From: Bacteroides sp.
GTDB taxonomy: Bacteria; Bacteroidota; Bacteroidia; Bacteroidales; Bacteroidaceae
Assembly (NCBI GenBank): GCA_019412865.1
Contig: DXOJ01000039.1
Span: 1 to 9,346, forward strand
Reading direction: 5' to 3'
DNA length: 9,346 nt
The notes beneath the pieces were generated by a model that saw nothing but the letters and a program-made list of their open reading frames with translations, did not search any database and was not told where the DNA came from. How positions within the stretch are numbered: position 1 is the stretch's first letter; each line of letters starts with the position of its first letter. This document shows positions 1 to 7,223 of this stretch, piece by piece. The position numbers and the translations under genes were made by a program.

Positions 1-1
1 A

Positions 2-1012
2 GACCTTTTCACTTTGTTCGAAGAGAAAGTGGTTTTGGCACAGGGAGAGCTTATCTCTACGGCGATGGTAAACTTTTACCTGCAGGAATGCGGTGTGAAG
101 TCCGTGTTGCTTCCGGCTTTGGAATTCATGCGTACTGATAAGAATGCAGAACCGGACCCCGTATATATTAAGGATAAGTTACGTGCTCAACTCGATCTTT
201 ATCCGGATACGGAGATCTACATTACGCAAGGTTTCATCTGCCGCAATGCTTACGGGGAGATAGACAACCTGCAACGTGGTGGTAGCGACTACACCGCTTC
301 TCTGATCGGTGCAGCAGTGAACGCTTCCGAAATCCAGATCTGGACAGATATCGATGGTATGCACAATAACGACCCGCGTATTGTTGACAAGACCGCTCCG
401 GTGCGTCAGCTTCATTTTGAGGAAGCAGCCGAGTTGGCTTACTTCGGTGCAAAAATTCTGCACCCTACTTGTATCCAGCCGGCTAAATATGCCAATATCC
501 CTGTCCGTCTGTTGAACACAATGGATCCGGAAGCTCCGGGTACACTAATCTCCAACGATACGGAAAAAGGTAAGATCAAGGCAGTAGCTGCAAAAGATAA
601 CATTACTGCTATCAAGATCAAATCCAGCCGCATGTTATTGGCTCACGGTTTCTTGCGTAAGGTGTTCGAAATCTTCGAAAGTTATCAGACATCCATCGAT
701 ATGATCTGTACGTCAGAGGTCGGTGTATCTGTTACGATAGATAACACGAAACATCTTAATGAGATTCTGGATGACCTGAAGAAATACGGAACAGTAACCG
801 TTGATAAAGGAATGTGTATCATCTGTGTTGTAGGTGACCTTGAATGGGAAAATGTCGGTTTTGAAGCAAAAGCACTCGATGCGATGCGCGATATACCGGT
901 GCGAATGATTTCGTTTGGGGGAAGTAACTACAATATCTCCTTCCTCATTCGGGAGTGCGATAAGAAAGTAGCTTTACAATCGTTGAGCGATATGCTTTTC
1001 AACGGCAAGTAA
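2..1012 (+). CDS. lysC: Aspartate kinase (aspartokinase), monofunctional, lysine-sensitive type; 5' end missing
   Basis: This enzyme phosphorylates L-aspartate with ATP, the first committed step to lysine/DAP, threonine and methionine. The reading frame is open from base 2, so the gene starts upstream. The TTG at 14 is internal sequence, not a start. About 336 residues are visible of a family usually near 440-450, so roughly the first 100 (including the N-terminal K-F-G-G-T-S nucleotide motif) are outside the window. Visible kinase-domain landmarks are GELIST at about 44-61, ITQGF near 221, RGGSDYTA from 275, IWTDIDG near 338 and FGAKILHP near 443. Two ACT regulatory domains follow (about 602-820 and 821-1000), including the T-S-E-V-G-V-S-V effector-site motif and the M-I-S-F-G-G-S-N strand. 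The protein stops after the ACT domains, so it is not fused to homoserine dehydrogenase. The match is closest to E. coli LysC; lysine feedback is inferred from that. lysA follows on the same strand. Confidence 0.95.
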   Translation, partial: DLFTLFEEKVVLAQGELISTAMVNFYLQECGVKSVLLPALEFMRTDKNAEPDPVYIKDKLRAQLDLYPDTEIYITQGFICRNAYGEIDNLQRGGSDYTASLIGAAVNASEIQIWTDIDGMHNNDPRIVDKTAPVRQLHFEEAAELAYFGAKILHPTCIQPAKYANIPVRLLNTMDPEAPGTLISNDTEKGKIKAVAAKDNITAIKIKSSRMLLAHGFLRKVFEIFESYQTSIDMICTSEVGVSVTIDNTKHLNEILDDLKKYGTVTVDKGMCIICVVGDLEWENVGFEAKALDAMRDIPVRMISFGGSNYNISFLIRECDKKVALQSLSDMLFNGK

Positions 1013-1027
1013 TTCCATAAATAACAC

Positions 1028-1064
1028 GAGCGCTTTTACCGAACTGATAAAAGCGCTCTTTTTT
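1028..1064 (+). terminator. Intrinsic terminator or attenuator between lysC and lysA
   Basis: The arms GAGCGCTTTTA (1028-1038) and TAAAAGCGCTC (1048-1058) are perfect 11-bp complements around a 9-base loop, followed directly by six T (1059-1064). It begins 16 bases after the lysC stop. Only 26 bases separate the T tract from the lysA ATG, which is little room for a separate promoter. It is therefore either a partial terminator that lowers lysA relative to lysC, or it ends lysC transcripts while lysA uses a promoter I did not recognise. Confidence 0.85.
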
Positions 1065-1090
1065 AACCAACTAAACAAGTTTTTCGAATT

Positions 1091-2251
1091 ATGAAGGGAA
1101 TATTTCCAATCGATAAGTTCCGCACTTTGCAGACACCTTTCTATTATTACGATACCAAAGTGCTGCGTGATACATTGTCGGCTATTAACCATGAGGTTGC
1201 CAAATATCCTAATTATTCAGTGCATTACGCTGTCAAAGCAAATGCCAACCCAAAAGTACTTACTATCATCCGTGAGAGCGGAATGGGAGTCGATTGTGTG
1301 AGCGGTGGAGAAATCCGCGCCGCTATCCGTGCAGGATTCCCGGCCAATAAAGTCGTTTTTGCAGGAGTAGGTAAAGCGGACTGGGAAATCAACCTCGGGC
1401 TGGAGTACGGAATCTTCTGTTTCAATGTAGAGTCTATTCCCGAACTGGAAGTAATCAATGAATTGGCTGCTGCTCAAAATAAGGTGGCTAATGTTGCTTT
1501 CCGTATCAATCCGGATGTAGGCGCACATACTCACGCAAATATCACTACCGGTTTGGCAGAAAACAAATTCGGTATCAGTATGCAGGATATGGACAAGGTG
1601 ATAGATGTGGCACAGGAGATGAAAAACGTAAAGTTTATCGGCCTTCACTTCCACATTGGTTCGCAGATTCTGGATATGGGCGATTTTGTAGCTCTCTGTA
1701 ATCGTGTTAATGAATTACAGGATAAATTGGAAGCTCGCAGAATTCTGGTAGAACATATTAACGTAGGAGGTGGTTTGGGTATTGACTATGGACATCCCAA
1801 CCGTCAGGCTATCCCGAACTTCAAAGACTATTTTGCTACCTATGCCGGGCAACTGAAATTGCGTCCTTATCAGACGTTACATTTTGAATTGGGGCGTGCT
1901 GTTGTAGGACAGTGCGGTTCCTTAATTTCTAAAGTTCTGTATGTAAAACAAGGTGCTCGGAAGAAATTTGCCATCTTGGATGCTGGCATGACCGATCTTA
2001 TCCGTCCGGCTCTGTATCAGGCATTCCATAAAATGGAAAATATTACTTCCGAAGAACCATTGGAAGCATACGACGTGGTAGGACCGATCTGTGAATCGTC
2101 GGATGTTTTCGGAAAAGCGATTGACCTGAACAAAGTGAAGCGTGGTGACTTGATAGCCCTTCGCTCTGCCGGTGCTTATGGTGAAATAATGGCTTCCGGA
2201 TATAACTGCCGTGAACTGCCGAAAGGATATACCTCTGACGAACTGGTGTAA
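1091..2251 (+). CDS. lysA: Diaminopimelate decarboxylase
   Basis: This PLP enzyme decarboxylates meso-diaminopimelate to L-lysine, the last step of lysine synthesis, in the cytoplasm. The 386 residues are close to the family norm of about 390-420. It has a fold-III (alanine racemase-like) PLP barrel. H-Y-A-V-K-A-N places the PLP lysine at K49. H-F-H-I-G-S-Q (residues 186-192) and G-G-G-L-G (226-230) bind the cofactor and its phosphate. E-L-G-R-A lies at 266-270. The C-terminal domain carries G-P-I-C-E-S-S-D with the conserved catalytic Cys at 334, and G-A-Y-G with Tyr 363, which lies near PLP in the family. Arginine decarboxylase and ornithine decarboxylase relatives are less likely because the C-E-S-S-D motif and length fit LysA. 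The ATG at 1091 gives the usual short N-terminus before P-F-Y-Y-Y-D. It follows lysC by 78 bp across a terminator hairpin. Confidence 0.96.
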   Translation: MKGIFPIDKFRTLQTPFYYYDTKVLRDTLSAINHEVAKYPNYSVHYAVKANANPKVLTIIRESGMGVDCVSGGEIRAAIRAGFPANKVVFAGVGKADWEINLGLEYGIFCFNVESIPELEVINELAAAQNKVANVAFRINPDVGAHTHANITTGLAENKFGISMQDMDKVIDVAQEMKNVKFIGLHFHIGSQILDMGDFVALCNRVNELQDKLEARRILVEHINVGGGLGIDYGHPNRQAIPNFKDYFATYAGQLKLRPYQTLHFELGRAVVGQCGSLISKVLYVKQGARKKFAILDAGMTDLIRPALYQAFHKMENITSEEPLEAYDVVGPICESSDVFGKAIDLNKVKRGDLIALRSAGAYGEIMASGYNCRELPKGYTSDELV

Positions 2252-2334
2252 GTAAAAAGTGAACCGCTACAATTAAAGTGTGAATGTAGTTTAAAAATGT
2301 AGGGTGCGTGGAACAATTTTAACTGAAATCTTGT

Positions 2335-2342
2335 TATTTTTG
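2335..2342 (+). promoter_or_regulatory. Bacteroides -7 promoter element for ftnA
   Basis: TATTTTTG is an exact match to the Bacteroides -7 consensus TAnnTTTG. No clear TTTG lies about 20 bp upstream, where only a T-rich run (2317-2320) is seen, so the -33 element is weak or absent. Transcription from this element would begin at about 2346-2350. This supports the downstream ATG at 2393 as the ferritin start, with a leader of roughly 45 bases. Confidence 0.5.
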
Positions 2343-2392
2343 TAATGAGTTCAAAAAGAAACTACATTAACAACTTAATAAAAAATACGATT

Positions 2393-2872
2393 ATGATTTC
2401 AGAAAAATTACAGAATGCAATTAACGAACAGATTACTGCTGAAATATGGTCTGCTAACCTGTATTTAGCAATGTCTTTCTATTTCGAGAGAGAAGGTTTC
2501 AGTGGATTTGCTCATTGGATGAAAAAGCAATCTCAAGAAGAAATGGGACATGCTTATGCCATGGCAGATTATATTATCAAGCGTGGAGGAGCTGCTAAAG
2601 TTGATAAAATAGATGTTGTTCCTAACGGATGGGGTACTCCTTTGGAAGTATTCGAACACGTTTACAAACATGAATGTCATGTTTCTCAATTGGTAGACAA
2701 GCTGGTAGACGTAGCTGCTGCTGAAAAGGATAAAGCGACACAGGATTTCTTGTGGGGATATGTTCGTGAACAGGTAGAAGAAGAAGCTACAGCACAAGGC
2801 ATTGTTGACAAGATCAAGAAAGCCGGTGATACCGGAATTTTCTTTGTAGACTCACAATTGGGACAGCGTTAA
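2393..2872 (+). CDS. ftnA: Bacterial ferritin (non-heme, FtnA type)
   Basis: This ferritin would oxidise Fe(II) at a ferroxidase centre and store iron in a 24-subunit cytoplasmic shell. From the ATG at 2393 the protein has 159 residues, near the usual length of about 160-165 for bacterial FtnA. The ferroxidase ligands fall on the positions known in E. coli FtnA: E17, E50, H53, E94, Q127 and E130, with third-site ligands E49, E126 and E129 and the conserved Tyr24. The catalytic set is therefore complete. There is no haem-binding Met52-type site or bacterioferritin-like N-terminus; residue 52 is Gly. An in-frame ATG at 2345 would add 16 lysine/asparagine-rich residues unlike the family, and it lies at the expected transcription start, so I reject it. 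The gene is flanked by its own -7 element and a strong terminator, so it is probably monocistronic. Known Bacteroides ferritins respond to oxygen and iron; no operator was identified here. Confidence 0.95.
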   Translation: MISEKLQNAINEQITAEIWSANLYLAMSFYFEREGFSGFAHWMKKQSQEEMGHAYAMADYIIKRGGAAKVDKIDVVPNGWGTPLEVFEHVYKHECHVSQLVDKLVDVAAAEKDKATQDFLWGYVREQVEEEATAQGIVDKIKKAGDTGIFFVDSQLGQR

Positions 2873-2909
2873 TGATGCTACTCTGAAAATAGTTCTTTAA
2901 TATATTATA

Positions 2910-2949
2910 GAAGCTGCCTGAATTCCAGTTCGGGCAGCTTCTTTTTTTT
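2910..2949 (+). terminator. Intrinsic terminator of ftnA
   Basis: The 13-bp stem (2910-2922 with 2929-2941) contains a single U-G wobble and closes a 6-base loop, TTCCAG. It is followed by eight T (2942-2949). It starts 38 bases after the ferritin stop and separates ftnA from the downstream sensor kinase, which has its own promoter. Confidence 0.93.
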
Positions 2950-2955
2950 CACTTA

Positions 2956-2987
2956 TTTGGCTTATGTTCGAAAATAAACTACCTTTG
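2956..2987 (+). promoter_or_regulatory. Bacteroides sigma-ABfr-type promoter of the sensor kinase gene
   Basis: TTTG at 2956-2959 and TACCTTTG at 2980-2987 match the Bacteroides -33 (TTTG) and -7 (TAnnTTTG) consensus, with a 20-bp spacer, which is the preferred length. Transcription would start near 2992-2995, giving a leader of about 30-35 bases before the ATG at 3027. It sits immediately after the ftnA terminator, so the kinase is an independent transcription unit. Confidence 0.75.
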
Positions 2988-3026
2988 TATTACGAGTCAG
3001 AGAGAAATTAATCCCGGTTATTATAA

Positions 3027-5291
3027 ATGAATGGTTTGAACAGAGGAATTATAAGATTGCTCCTTTTATCTTTATTGCTCCTTTTAGGGGTGAGTAGTTG
3101 TTCTCAAAAAGAGGAACGACGTATTTTAGTTGTCCACTCTTATGAGGAAACTTATGCAGCTTATCCGGAATTTAACCGGATGATAGCGGAGCAATTTGAA
3201 AAAGAGAAAATTGATGCTGATATTCGTACCGTTTATTTAGACTGTGAATCTTATTGGGAGGAACCGGAACTGGAACGGATGCGCTTTCTGGTTGATTCCG
3301 TTTCGAGAGACTGGCGGCCGGAAGTGATTCTGGTGAATGAAGACCAGGCCACTTATTCATTGATGAAATGTGGAATTCAGTTGGCGAAAGAAGTGCCTGT
3401 GGTTTTTGGTGGTGTCAATTATCCGAATTGGGGATTGTTGAAACATCATCCCAACGTGACAGGTTTTCATGACAAGATAGCCTTTAATGAGAATATCAGT
3501 GTGGCAAAAGAGCTCTTCGGTGAGCACGTCCGTTTGTTTACCATGCTCGACACTACCTATATCGACAAACAAATCAGAAGAGATGCAAAGGAGCAGTTTA
3601 AAGGATATAAAGTGACCGGATTCATAGATAATCCTGAACTTTCTCCGGAAGAACAGATACGTTTGGTGCAGGAAGAAGGTTATACCCGCTTCATGGCTAT
3701 TCCTTTGCGTAATGCCAGAAATCATTCGGATGCCACTTTTATGTGGGTTTTAAACAGGAGCTACCGCGACCAATGTTATATTCAGTTGAAACGTGATTAC
3801 ACCACTATTAATATTGGAAGCATCTGCGGTAGTCCCAGTCTGACAGCCATTAATGAAGCCTTTGGGTTTGGTGAGAAGTTGTTGGGTGGATACATCACTT
3901 CGCTACCTATTCAGGTAGAAGAAGAAGTGAAAACTGCCGTTCGCATATTACATGGTACAAGCCCCTCGGATATACCCATTGTTGAAAGTCGGAAAGAGTA
4001 TGTCGTAGACTGGAATACAATGAAACAAATTGGATTGGGCAAGGAAAGTATTCCTGCAAAATATAGCATTATTAATATTCCGTTCAGAGACAAGTATCCA
4101 TTTCTTTGGGGAACTTTAGTCGCTTCACTAATTCTTTTCCTGACATTTCTTTTTGCTTCGCTTTGGTGGTTATACCTTCGGGAACAGACGAGAAAAAAAC
4201 AGGCGCTTATAGCATTGGCTGATGAAAAAGAAACATTGTCATTAGCTATTGAGGGTGGAATGACGTATGCTTGGAGATTGGATAACGGTTGTTTTGTTTT
4301 TGAAGATGCATTCTGGTCGTCGCAAGGGCTGAATCCTAGACAACTTTCGTTTAAGGAATTCATGAGCTTTATTCATCCCGATCATTGGGAAGGAGTAAAG
4401 TTCAACTGGCAAAATCTGAAAACAGCCCAAGAGAAAGTAGTATGGGAGCTTTGTAACTTCGACGGTAAAGGATATCAGTGGTGGGAGTTCCGTTATACTA
4501 CTAAACAGCTACCGGGTGGCGAATATAAAACAGCAGGTTTGCTGCTCAACATACAAGATATAAAGGATCGTGAAGAGGAACTGGAAGCTGCGCGCTTGCT
4601 CGCTGAAAAGGCAGAATTGAAACAATCCTTCCTGGCAAATATGAGCCATGAGATACGTACTCCGCTTAATTCGATTGTTGGTTTTGCCAATATTCTGGCA
4701 TTGGAAGATGGGTTGAGTTCCGTAGAACGCGAAGAATACATCGGTACCATTAACAAGAACAGCGAGTTGCTGCTCAAACTGATTAACGATATTCTGGAGC
4801 TTTCCCGTATCGAATCAGGCTATATGTCTTTCTCATTCAAGAAATGTAGGGTGAGAGAGCTGATTGATGACATTTATATGACTCACCAGGTATTGATTGC
4901 TCCACGTCTGGAATTCCTGAAAGAAGTGGATAATATACCTTTGGAGATTAATGTGGATAGAGAGCGTTTGATACAAGTTCTAACAAACTTCTTGAATAAC
5001 GCCAGTAAGTTTACGGAAACCGGGTATATCAAATTAGGGTATATTTATCTGCCGGATGAAGGTAACGTGCGGATTTATGTAGAAGATACCGGAAAGGGTA
5101 TTCCACGCGAAGAACAACGGATGATTTTCAGCCGTTTCTACAAACAGAACGAATTTTCACAGGGAGCAGGATTGGGGCTTTCTATTTGTCAGGTAATTAT
5201 AGAAAAACTGGGTGGAAGGATTGAACTCAAATCCGAAGTAGGCAAGGGAAGTCGCTTTACGGTCATCCTTCCTTGCCGGGTAGTGTCTTGA
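3027..5291 (+). CDS. Sensor histidine kinase with periplasmic substrate-binding-like sensor and PAS-like domain
   Basis: This is a membrane sensor kinase, expected to autophosphorylate on His and pass phosphate to an unidentified response regulator. Residues 8-24 are a hydrophobic leader ending in V-S-S-C, a possible lipobox with Cys25. Residues about 32-340 begin I-L-V-V-H-S-Y and resemble the two-lobed ABC-type substrate-binding fold (PF04392-like) used as an extracytoplasmic sensor. One clear membrane helix spans about 358-383. A PAS-like domain follows (about 404-515, with F-I-H-P-D-H-W), then a coiled linker. The HisKA domain (about 531-597) has H541 in H-E-I-R-T-P. The ATPase domain (about 645-750) has the N-box N658, D-T-G-K-G-I (687-692), the F-box at 700-706 and G-A-G-L-G-L (713-718). 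All catalytic boxes are intact. There is no receiver domain or DNA-binding domain, so it is not a hybrid kinase. No response regulator gene is adjacent, and the ligand is unknown. Confidence 0.9.
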   Translation: MNGLNRGIIRLLLLSLLLLLGVSSCSQKEERRILVVHSYEETYAAYPEFNRMIAEQFEKEKIDADIRTVYLDCESYWEEPELERMRFLVDSVSRDWRPEVILVNEDQATYSLMKCGIQLAKEVPVVFGGVNYPNWGLLKHHPNVTGFHDKIAFNENISVAKELFGEHVRLFTMLDTTYIDKQIRRDAKEQFKGYKVTGFIDNPELSPEEQIRLVQEEGYTRFMAIPLRNARNHSDATFMWVLNRSYRDQCYIQLKRDYTTINIGSICGSPSLTAINEAFGFGEKLLGGYITSLPIQVEEEVKTAVRILHGTSPSDIPIVESRKEYVVDWNTMKQIGLGKESIPAKYSIINIPFRDKYPFLWGTLVASLILFLTFLFASLWWLYLREQTRKKQALIALADEKETLSLAIEGGMTYAWRLDNGCFVFEDAFWSSQGLNPRQLSFKEFMSFIHPDHWEGVKFNWQNLKTAQEKVVWELCNFDGKGYQWWEFRYTTKQLPGGEYKTAGLLLNIQDIKDREEELEAARLLAEKAELKQSFLANMSHEIRTPLNSIVGFANILALEDGLSSVEREEYIGTINKNSELLLKLINDILELSRIESGYMSFSFKKCRVRELIDDIYMTHQVLIAPRLEFLKEVDNIPLEINVDRERLIQVLTNFLNNASKFTETGYIKLGYIYLPDEGNVRIYVEDTGKGIPREEQRMIFSRFYKQNEFSQGAGLGLSICQVIIEKLGGRIELKSEVGKGSRFTVILPCRVVS

Positions 5292-5322
5292 TAAAACTTA
5301 ATAGGAGGGATTGTCAACCGTG

Positions 5323-5730
5323 TTATTTTTTGTTTTTCCCTTTCTCCATCGTTCCCAAGTAAATCTCCAGTGAACGGGTGGAAATCTGTATTTCGCGGAA
5401 AGATACGCCTAGAGAGGCTATCAACAGAATCAGTGCCAGTCCGAATACGTAAGCAGAAAATAATTGCAGTCCGATATAAATAAGAAACATACTGACTACG
5501 CAAAGAAAAAGACTTGCAATACCCAGTCCTTGCATTGTACGGGTCAGGTTCAACCGTTTCCGTAAATTCTCGATTTGAGCTTCAGTGATATCCGAAGGGT
5601 TCTCCACGTAGCGGTCACGCAGTTGGCGCACAAGTTGGGCATACGATAAGAAACGGTTGGTGTAAGCCAACAAAATCAATGAAACTGCCGAGAAAAGTAG
5701 GGCAGGAGTAGTGAGGGTCAGTTCTTCCAT
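5323..5730 (-). CDS. Small three-helix membrane protein, DUF2721 family
   Basis: This 135-residue inner-membrane protein has unknown function. Hydrophobic segments lie at about residues 6-23, 67-89 and 91-110. Between the first and second is a charged helical stretch (about 30-64, rich in Arg, Glu and Gln), and the tail is basic (K-G-K-N-K-K). The leading T-P-A-L-L-F-S-A-V-S-L-I-L segment and the A-Y-T-N-R-F motif after it fit DUF2721 proteins, as do the length and three-helix layout. The assignment is from recall of the family, not a search. It converges on the sensor kinase gene with a 31-bp gap, in which I see no hairpin. kbl lies upstream on the same strand, 202 bp away across a repeat-bearing intergenic region, so co-transcription is uncertain. 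No strong promoter was found in front of it. Confidence 0.8.
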   Translation of the reverse strand: MEELTLTTPALLFSAVSLILLAYTNRFLSYAQLVRQLRDRYVENPSDITEAQIENLRKRLNLTRTMQGLGIASLFLCVVSMFLIYIGLQLFSAYVFGLALILLIASLGVSFREIQISTRSLEIYLGTMEKGKNKK

Positions 5731-5783
5731 AATCTATTTTTTGTAGTCAAGTAGCGGTTCAAAATTCATTTTATAAAAGAGAA

Positions 5784-5899
5784 TTTAGGTGCAGATTACA
5801 TAGATTTCACGTATTATACGTTTTTTAGAATGAAGCTTGTTATAAAGCAACTGTGTAAGATACGTGAAATCTGTGTGATCCGTGTAATCCGCGCCTAAA
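5784..5899. repeat. Long imperfect inverted repeat built from 9-bp units
   Basis: The left arm (5784-5813) and right arm (5861-5899) are inverted copies differing at three positions and by one 9-bp insertion in the right arm. The right arm reads as three consecutive 9-mers of the form AATCYGTGT (AATCTGTGT, GATCCGTGT, AATCCGCGC, 5869-5895). The left arm, read on the minus strand, holds two such units. The 47-base centre is AT-rich. Similar AATCYGTGT strings occur between genes in Bacteroides genomes, to my recollection. It fills most of the 202-bp kbl-DUF2721 gap and contains no open frame. Confidence 0.8.
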
Positions 5900-5910
5900 A
5901 TATAGATTCC

Positions 5911-5925
5911 GCAAGGAAACCTTGC
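5911..5925 (-). terminator. Possible weak terminator hairpin after kbl
   Basis: On the minus strand, GCAAGG and CCTTGC form a perfect 6-bp stem around TTT, starting 7 bases after the kbl stop. The sequence that follows (GGAATCTATATTTTA) is only moderately U-rich, so termination would be weak. The adjacent inverted repeat could supply further structure. Confidence 0.3.
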
Positions 5926-5932
5926 TTCGGAG

Positions 5933-7126
5933 TTATTCCGCTTTCAATACGTTGAGTTCTTTACCTACCTTGATAAAGGCAGCGATACACTTGTCAAGAT
6001 GTGCTTTTTCGTGTCCTGCAGAAATCTGTACACGGATGCGGGCCTGATCTTTCGGCACTACCGGATAGTAGAAACCTGTCACATAGATTCCTTCTTCCTG
6101 CATGCGTGCAGCGTAAATCTGGGATAACTTCGCATCATACAGCATAACAGCACAGATAGCACTTTGTGTCGGTTTAATATCAAATCCGGCAGCCGTCATC
6201 TTATCGCGGAAGTAGTTTACATTTTCAACCAACTTGTCATGCAGTGCATTGCTCTCTTTCAGCATCTTGAAAACTTCAAGACTTGCACCGATGATACCCG
6301 GAGCCAATGAGTTGGAGAACAAATACGGGCGACTACGTTGACGGAGCAAATCGATAATCTCTTTACGACCGGTGGTAAATCCTCCCAGTGCACCGCCGAA
6401 AGCCTTACCCAACGTTCCGGTATAAATATCTACACGTCCGTGAGTCTTATACAACTCGCTTACGCCATGACCAGTGGTACCTACCACACCGGCAGAGTGG
6501 GATTCATCCACCATTACCAACGCATCGTATTTCTCGGCAAGATCACAAATCTGATCCATCGGAGCTACGTTGCCATCCATTGAGAACACACCGTCCGTAA
6601 CAACAATACGGAAACGTTGTGCCTGCGCTTCTTGCAGACATCTTTCCAAGTCTTTCATGTCAGCATTGGCATAACGGTAACGTTTTGCTTTGCAAAGACG
6701 TACCCCGTCAATGATAGAAGCATGGTTTAGCGAGTCCGAGATAATGGCATCCTCTTCAGAGAAAAGTGGTTCGAATACACCGCCGTTAGCGTCAAAGCAG
6801 GCAGCATACAGAATCGTGTCTTCAGTCTGGAAATAGTCCGAGATGGCAGCTTCCAGTTCTTTGTGTATATCTTGTGTTCCACAAATGAAACGGACGGAAG
6901 ACATTCCGTATCCACGGTTGTTCATCATTTCCTGCGAAGCCTTGATTAATCGGGGATGATTGGACAATCCTAGATAGTTGTTTGCGCAGAAGTTTAATAC
7001 TTCCTTACCTTTTACAGTGATGGCAGCTTGCTGCGCACTTTCAATCAGTCGTTCTTCTTTATAAAGTCCGGCTTCCTTGATTTCAGCCAATGTTTGGCGG
7101 AGATATTCTTGCATTTTACCGTACAT
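5933..7126 (-). CDS. kbl: Glycine C-acetyltransferase (2-amino-3-ketobutyrate CoA ligase)
   Basis: This PLP enzyme cleaves 2-amino-3-ketobutyrate with CoA to glycine and acetyl-CoA, the second step of threonine degradation, in the cytoplasm. The 397 residues equal the usual length of about 398. The sequence is recognisably collinear with E. coli Kbl: N-F-C-A-N-N-Y-L-G-L (45-54), S-V-R-F-I-C-G-T-Q (77-85), S-L-N-H-A-S-I-I-D-G (132-141, with H135 predicted to stack on PLP), V-D-E-S-H (206-210, with D207 binding the pyridine nitrogen) and T-G-T-L-G-K (236-241, with K241 the PLP lysine). R-S-R-P-Y-L-F-S-N-S and the C-terminal A-R-I-R motif are also present. Other alpha-oxoamine synthases (BioF, HemA, serine palmitoyltransferase) are less likely because R-F-I-C-G-T-Q, the L-C-K-A-K-R-Y-R-Y-A-N block and the divergent threonine dehydrogenase gene fit Kbl. 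The start at 7126 matches the family N-terminus. Confidence 0.96.
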   Translation of the reverse strand: MYGKMQEYLRQTLAEIKEAGLYKEERLIESAQQAAITVKGKEVLNFCANNYLGLSNHPRLIKASQEMMNNRGYGMSSVRFICGTQDIHKELEAAISDYFQTEDTILYAACFDANGGVFEPLFSEEDAIISDSLNHASIIDGVRLCKAKRYRYANADMKDLERCLQEAQAQRFRIVVTDGVFSMDGNVAPMDQICDLAEKYDALVMVDESHSAGVVGTTGHGVSELYKTHGRVDIYTGTLGKAFGGALGGFTTGRKEIIDLLRQRSRPYLFSNSLAPGIIGASLEVFKMLKESNALHDKLVENVNYFRDKMTAAGFDIKPTQSAICAVMLYDAKLSQIYAARMQEEGIYVTGFYYPVVPKDQARIRVQISAGHEKAHLDKCIAAFIKVGKELNVLKAE

Positions 7127-7152
7127 AGTGTTTGGGTGATTAAGTTATATTG

Positions 7153-7182
7153 CAAAGGACACAATTTTTCTTGGAATAACAA
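7153..7182 (-). promoter_or_regulatory. Candidate promoter for kbl
   Basis: On the minus strand, GTCCTTTG (plus-strand 7153-7160) resembles the -7 element TAnnTTTG with both leading bases altered. A TTG (plus-strand 7180-7182) lies 19 bp upstream as a partial -33 element. The leader would be about 20 bases. The match is incomplete, so this is a best candidate within a 136-bp divergent region. Confidence 0.35.
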
Positions 7183-7188
7183 TGTCTT

Positions 7189-7223
7189 TTTGATTAAAAT
7201 CTGAAAAAAAAGTGCTTACTTTG
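7189..7223 (+). promoter_or_regulatory. Candidate promoter for the threonine dehydrogenase gene
   Basis: TTTG at 7189-7192 and TTACTTTG at 7216-7223 (one mismatch to TAnnTTTG) could form the promoter. The 23-bp spacing is longer than the usual 19-21. The leader to the ATG at 7263 would be about 30-35 bases. The -7 element lies inside the palindrome annotated at 7211-7229. Confidence 0.4.

Noticed and set aside
14..16. TTG as the start of the aspartate kinase
   Set aside because: The frame stays open to the left edge, and the residues before it continue the conserved kinase domain. Roughly 100 N-terminal residues, including the K-F-G-G-T-S motif, must lie upstream.
969..976. TAGCTTTA inside the lysC 3' end as an internal lysA promoter
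   Set aside because: It lacks the final G and has no -33 partner, and transcripts from it would still have to pass the terminator at 1028-1064.
1217..1654. Long minus-strand open frame inside lysA, and similar antisense frames in other genes
   Set aside because: These lie wholly within well-supported genes in other frames, show no recognisable motifs and have no promoter or start context. They are shadow frames.
2263..2302. Possible lysA terminator (CTACA with TGTAG)
   Set aside because: The stem is only 5 bp with a long loop and no T tract follows, so it is not credible as an intrinsic terminator.
3027..5291. Hybrid two-component system like those next to polysaccharide utilisation loci
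   Set aside because: The protein ends right after the ATPase domain, with no receiver or AraC-type domain. No SusC/SusD or glycoside hydrolase genes are nearby.
5760..5767. Possible -7 element (GAATTTTG on the minus strand) for the DUF2721 gene
   Set aside because: It is one mismatch from consensus, but no TTTG or TTG lies 19-21 bp upstream of it, so it could be chance in AT-rich DNA.
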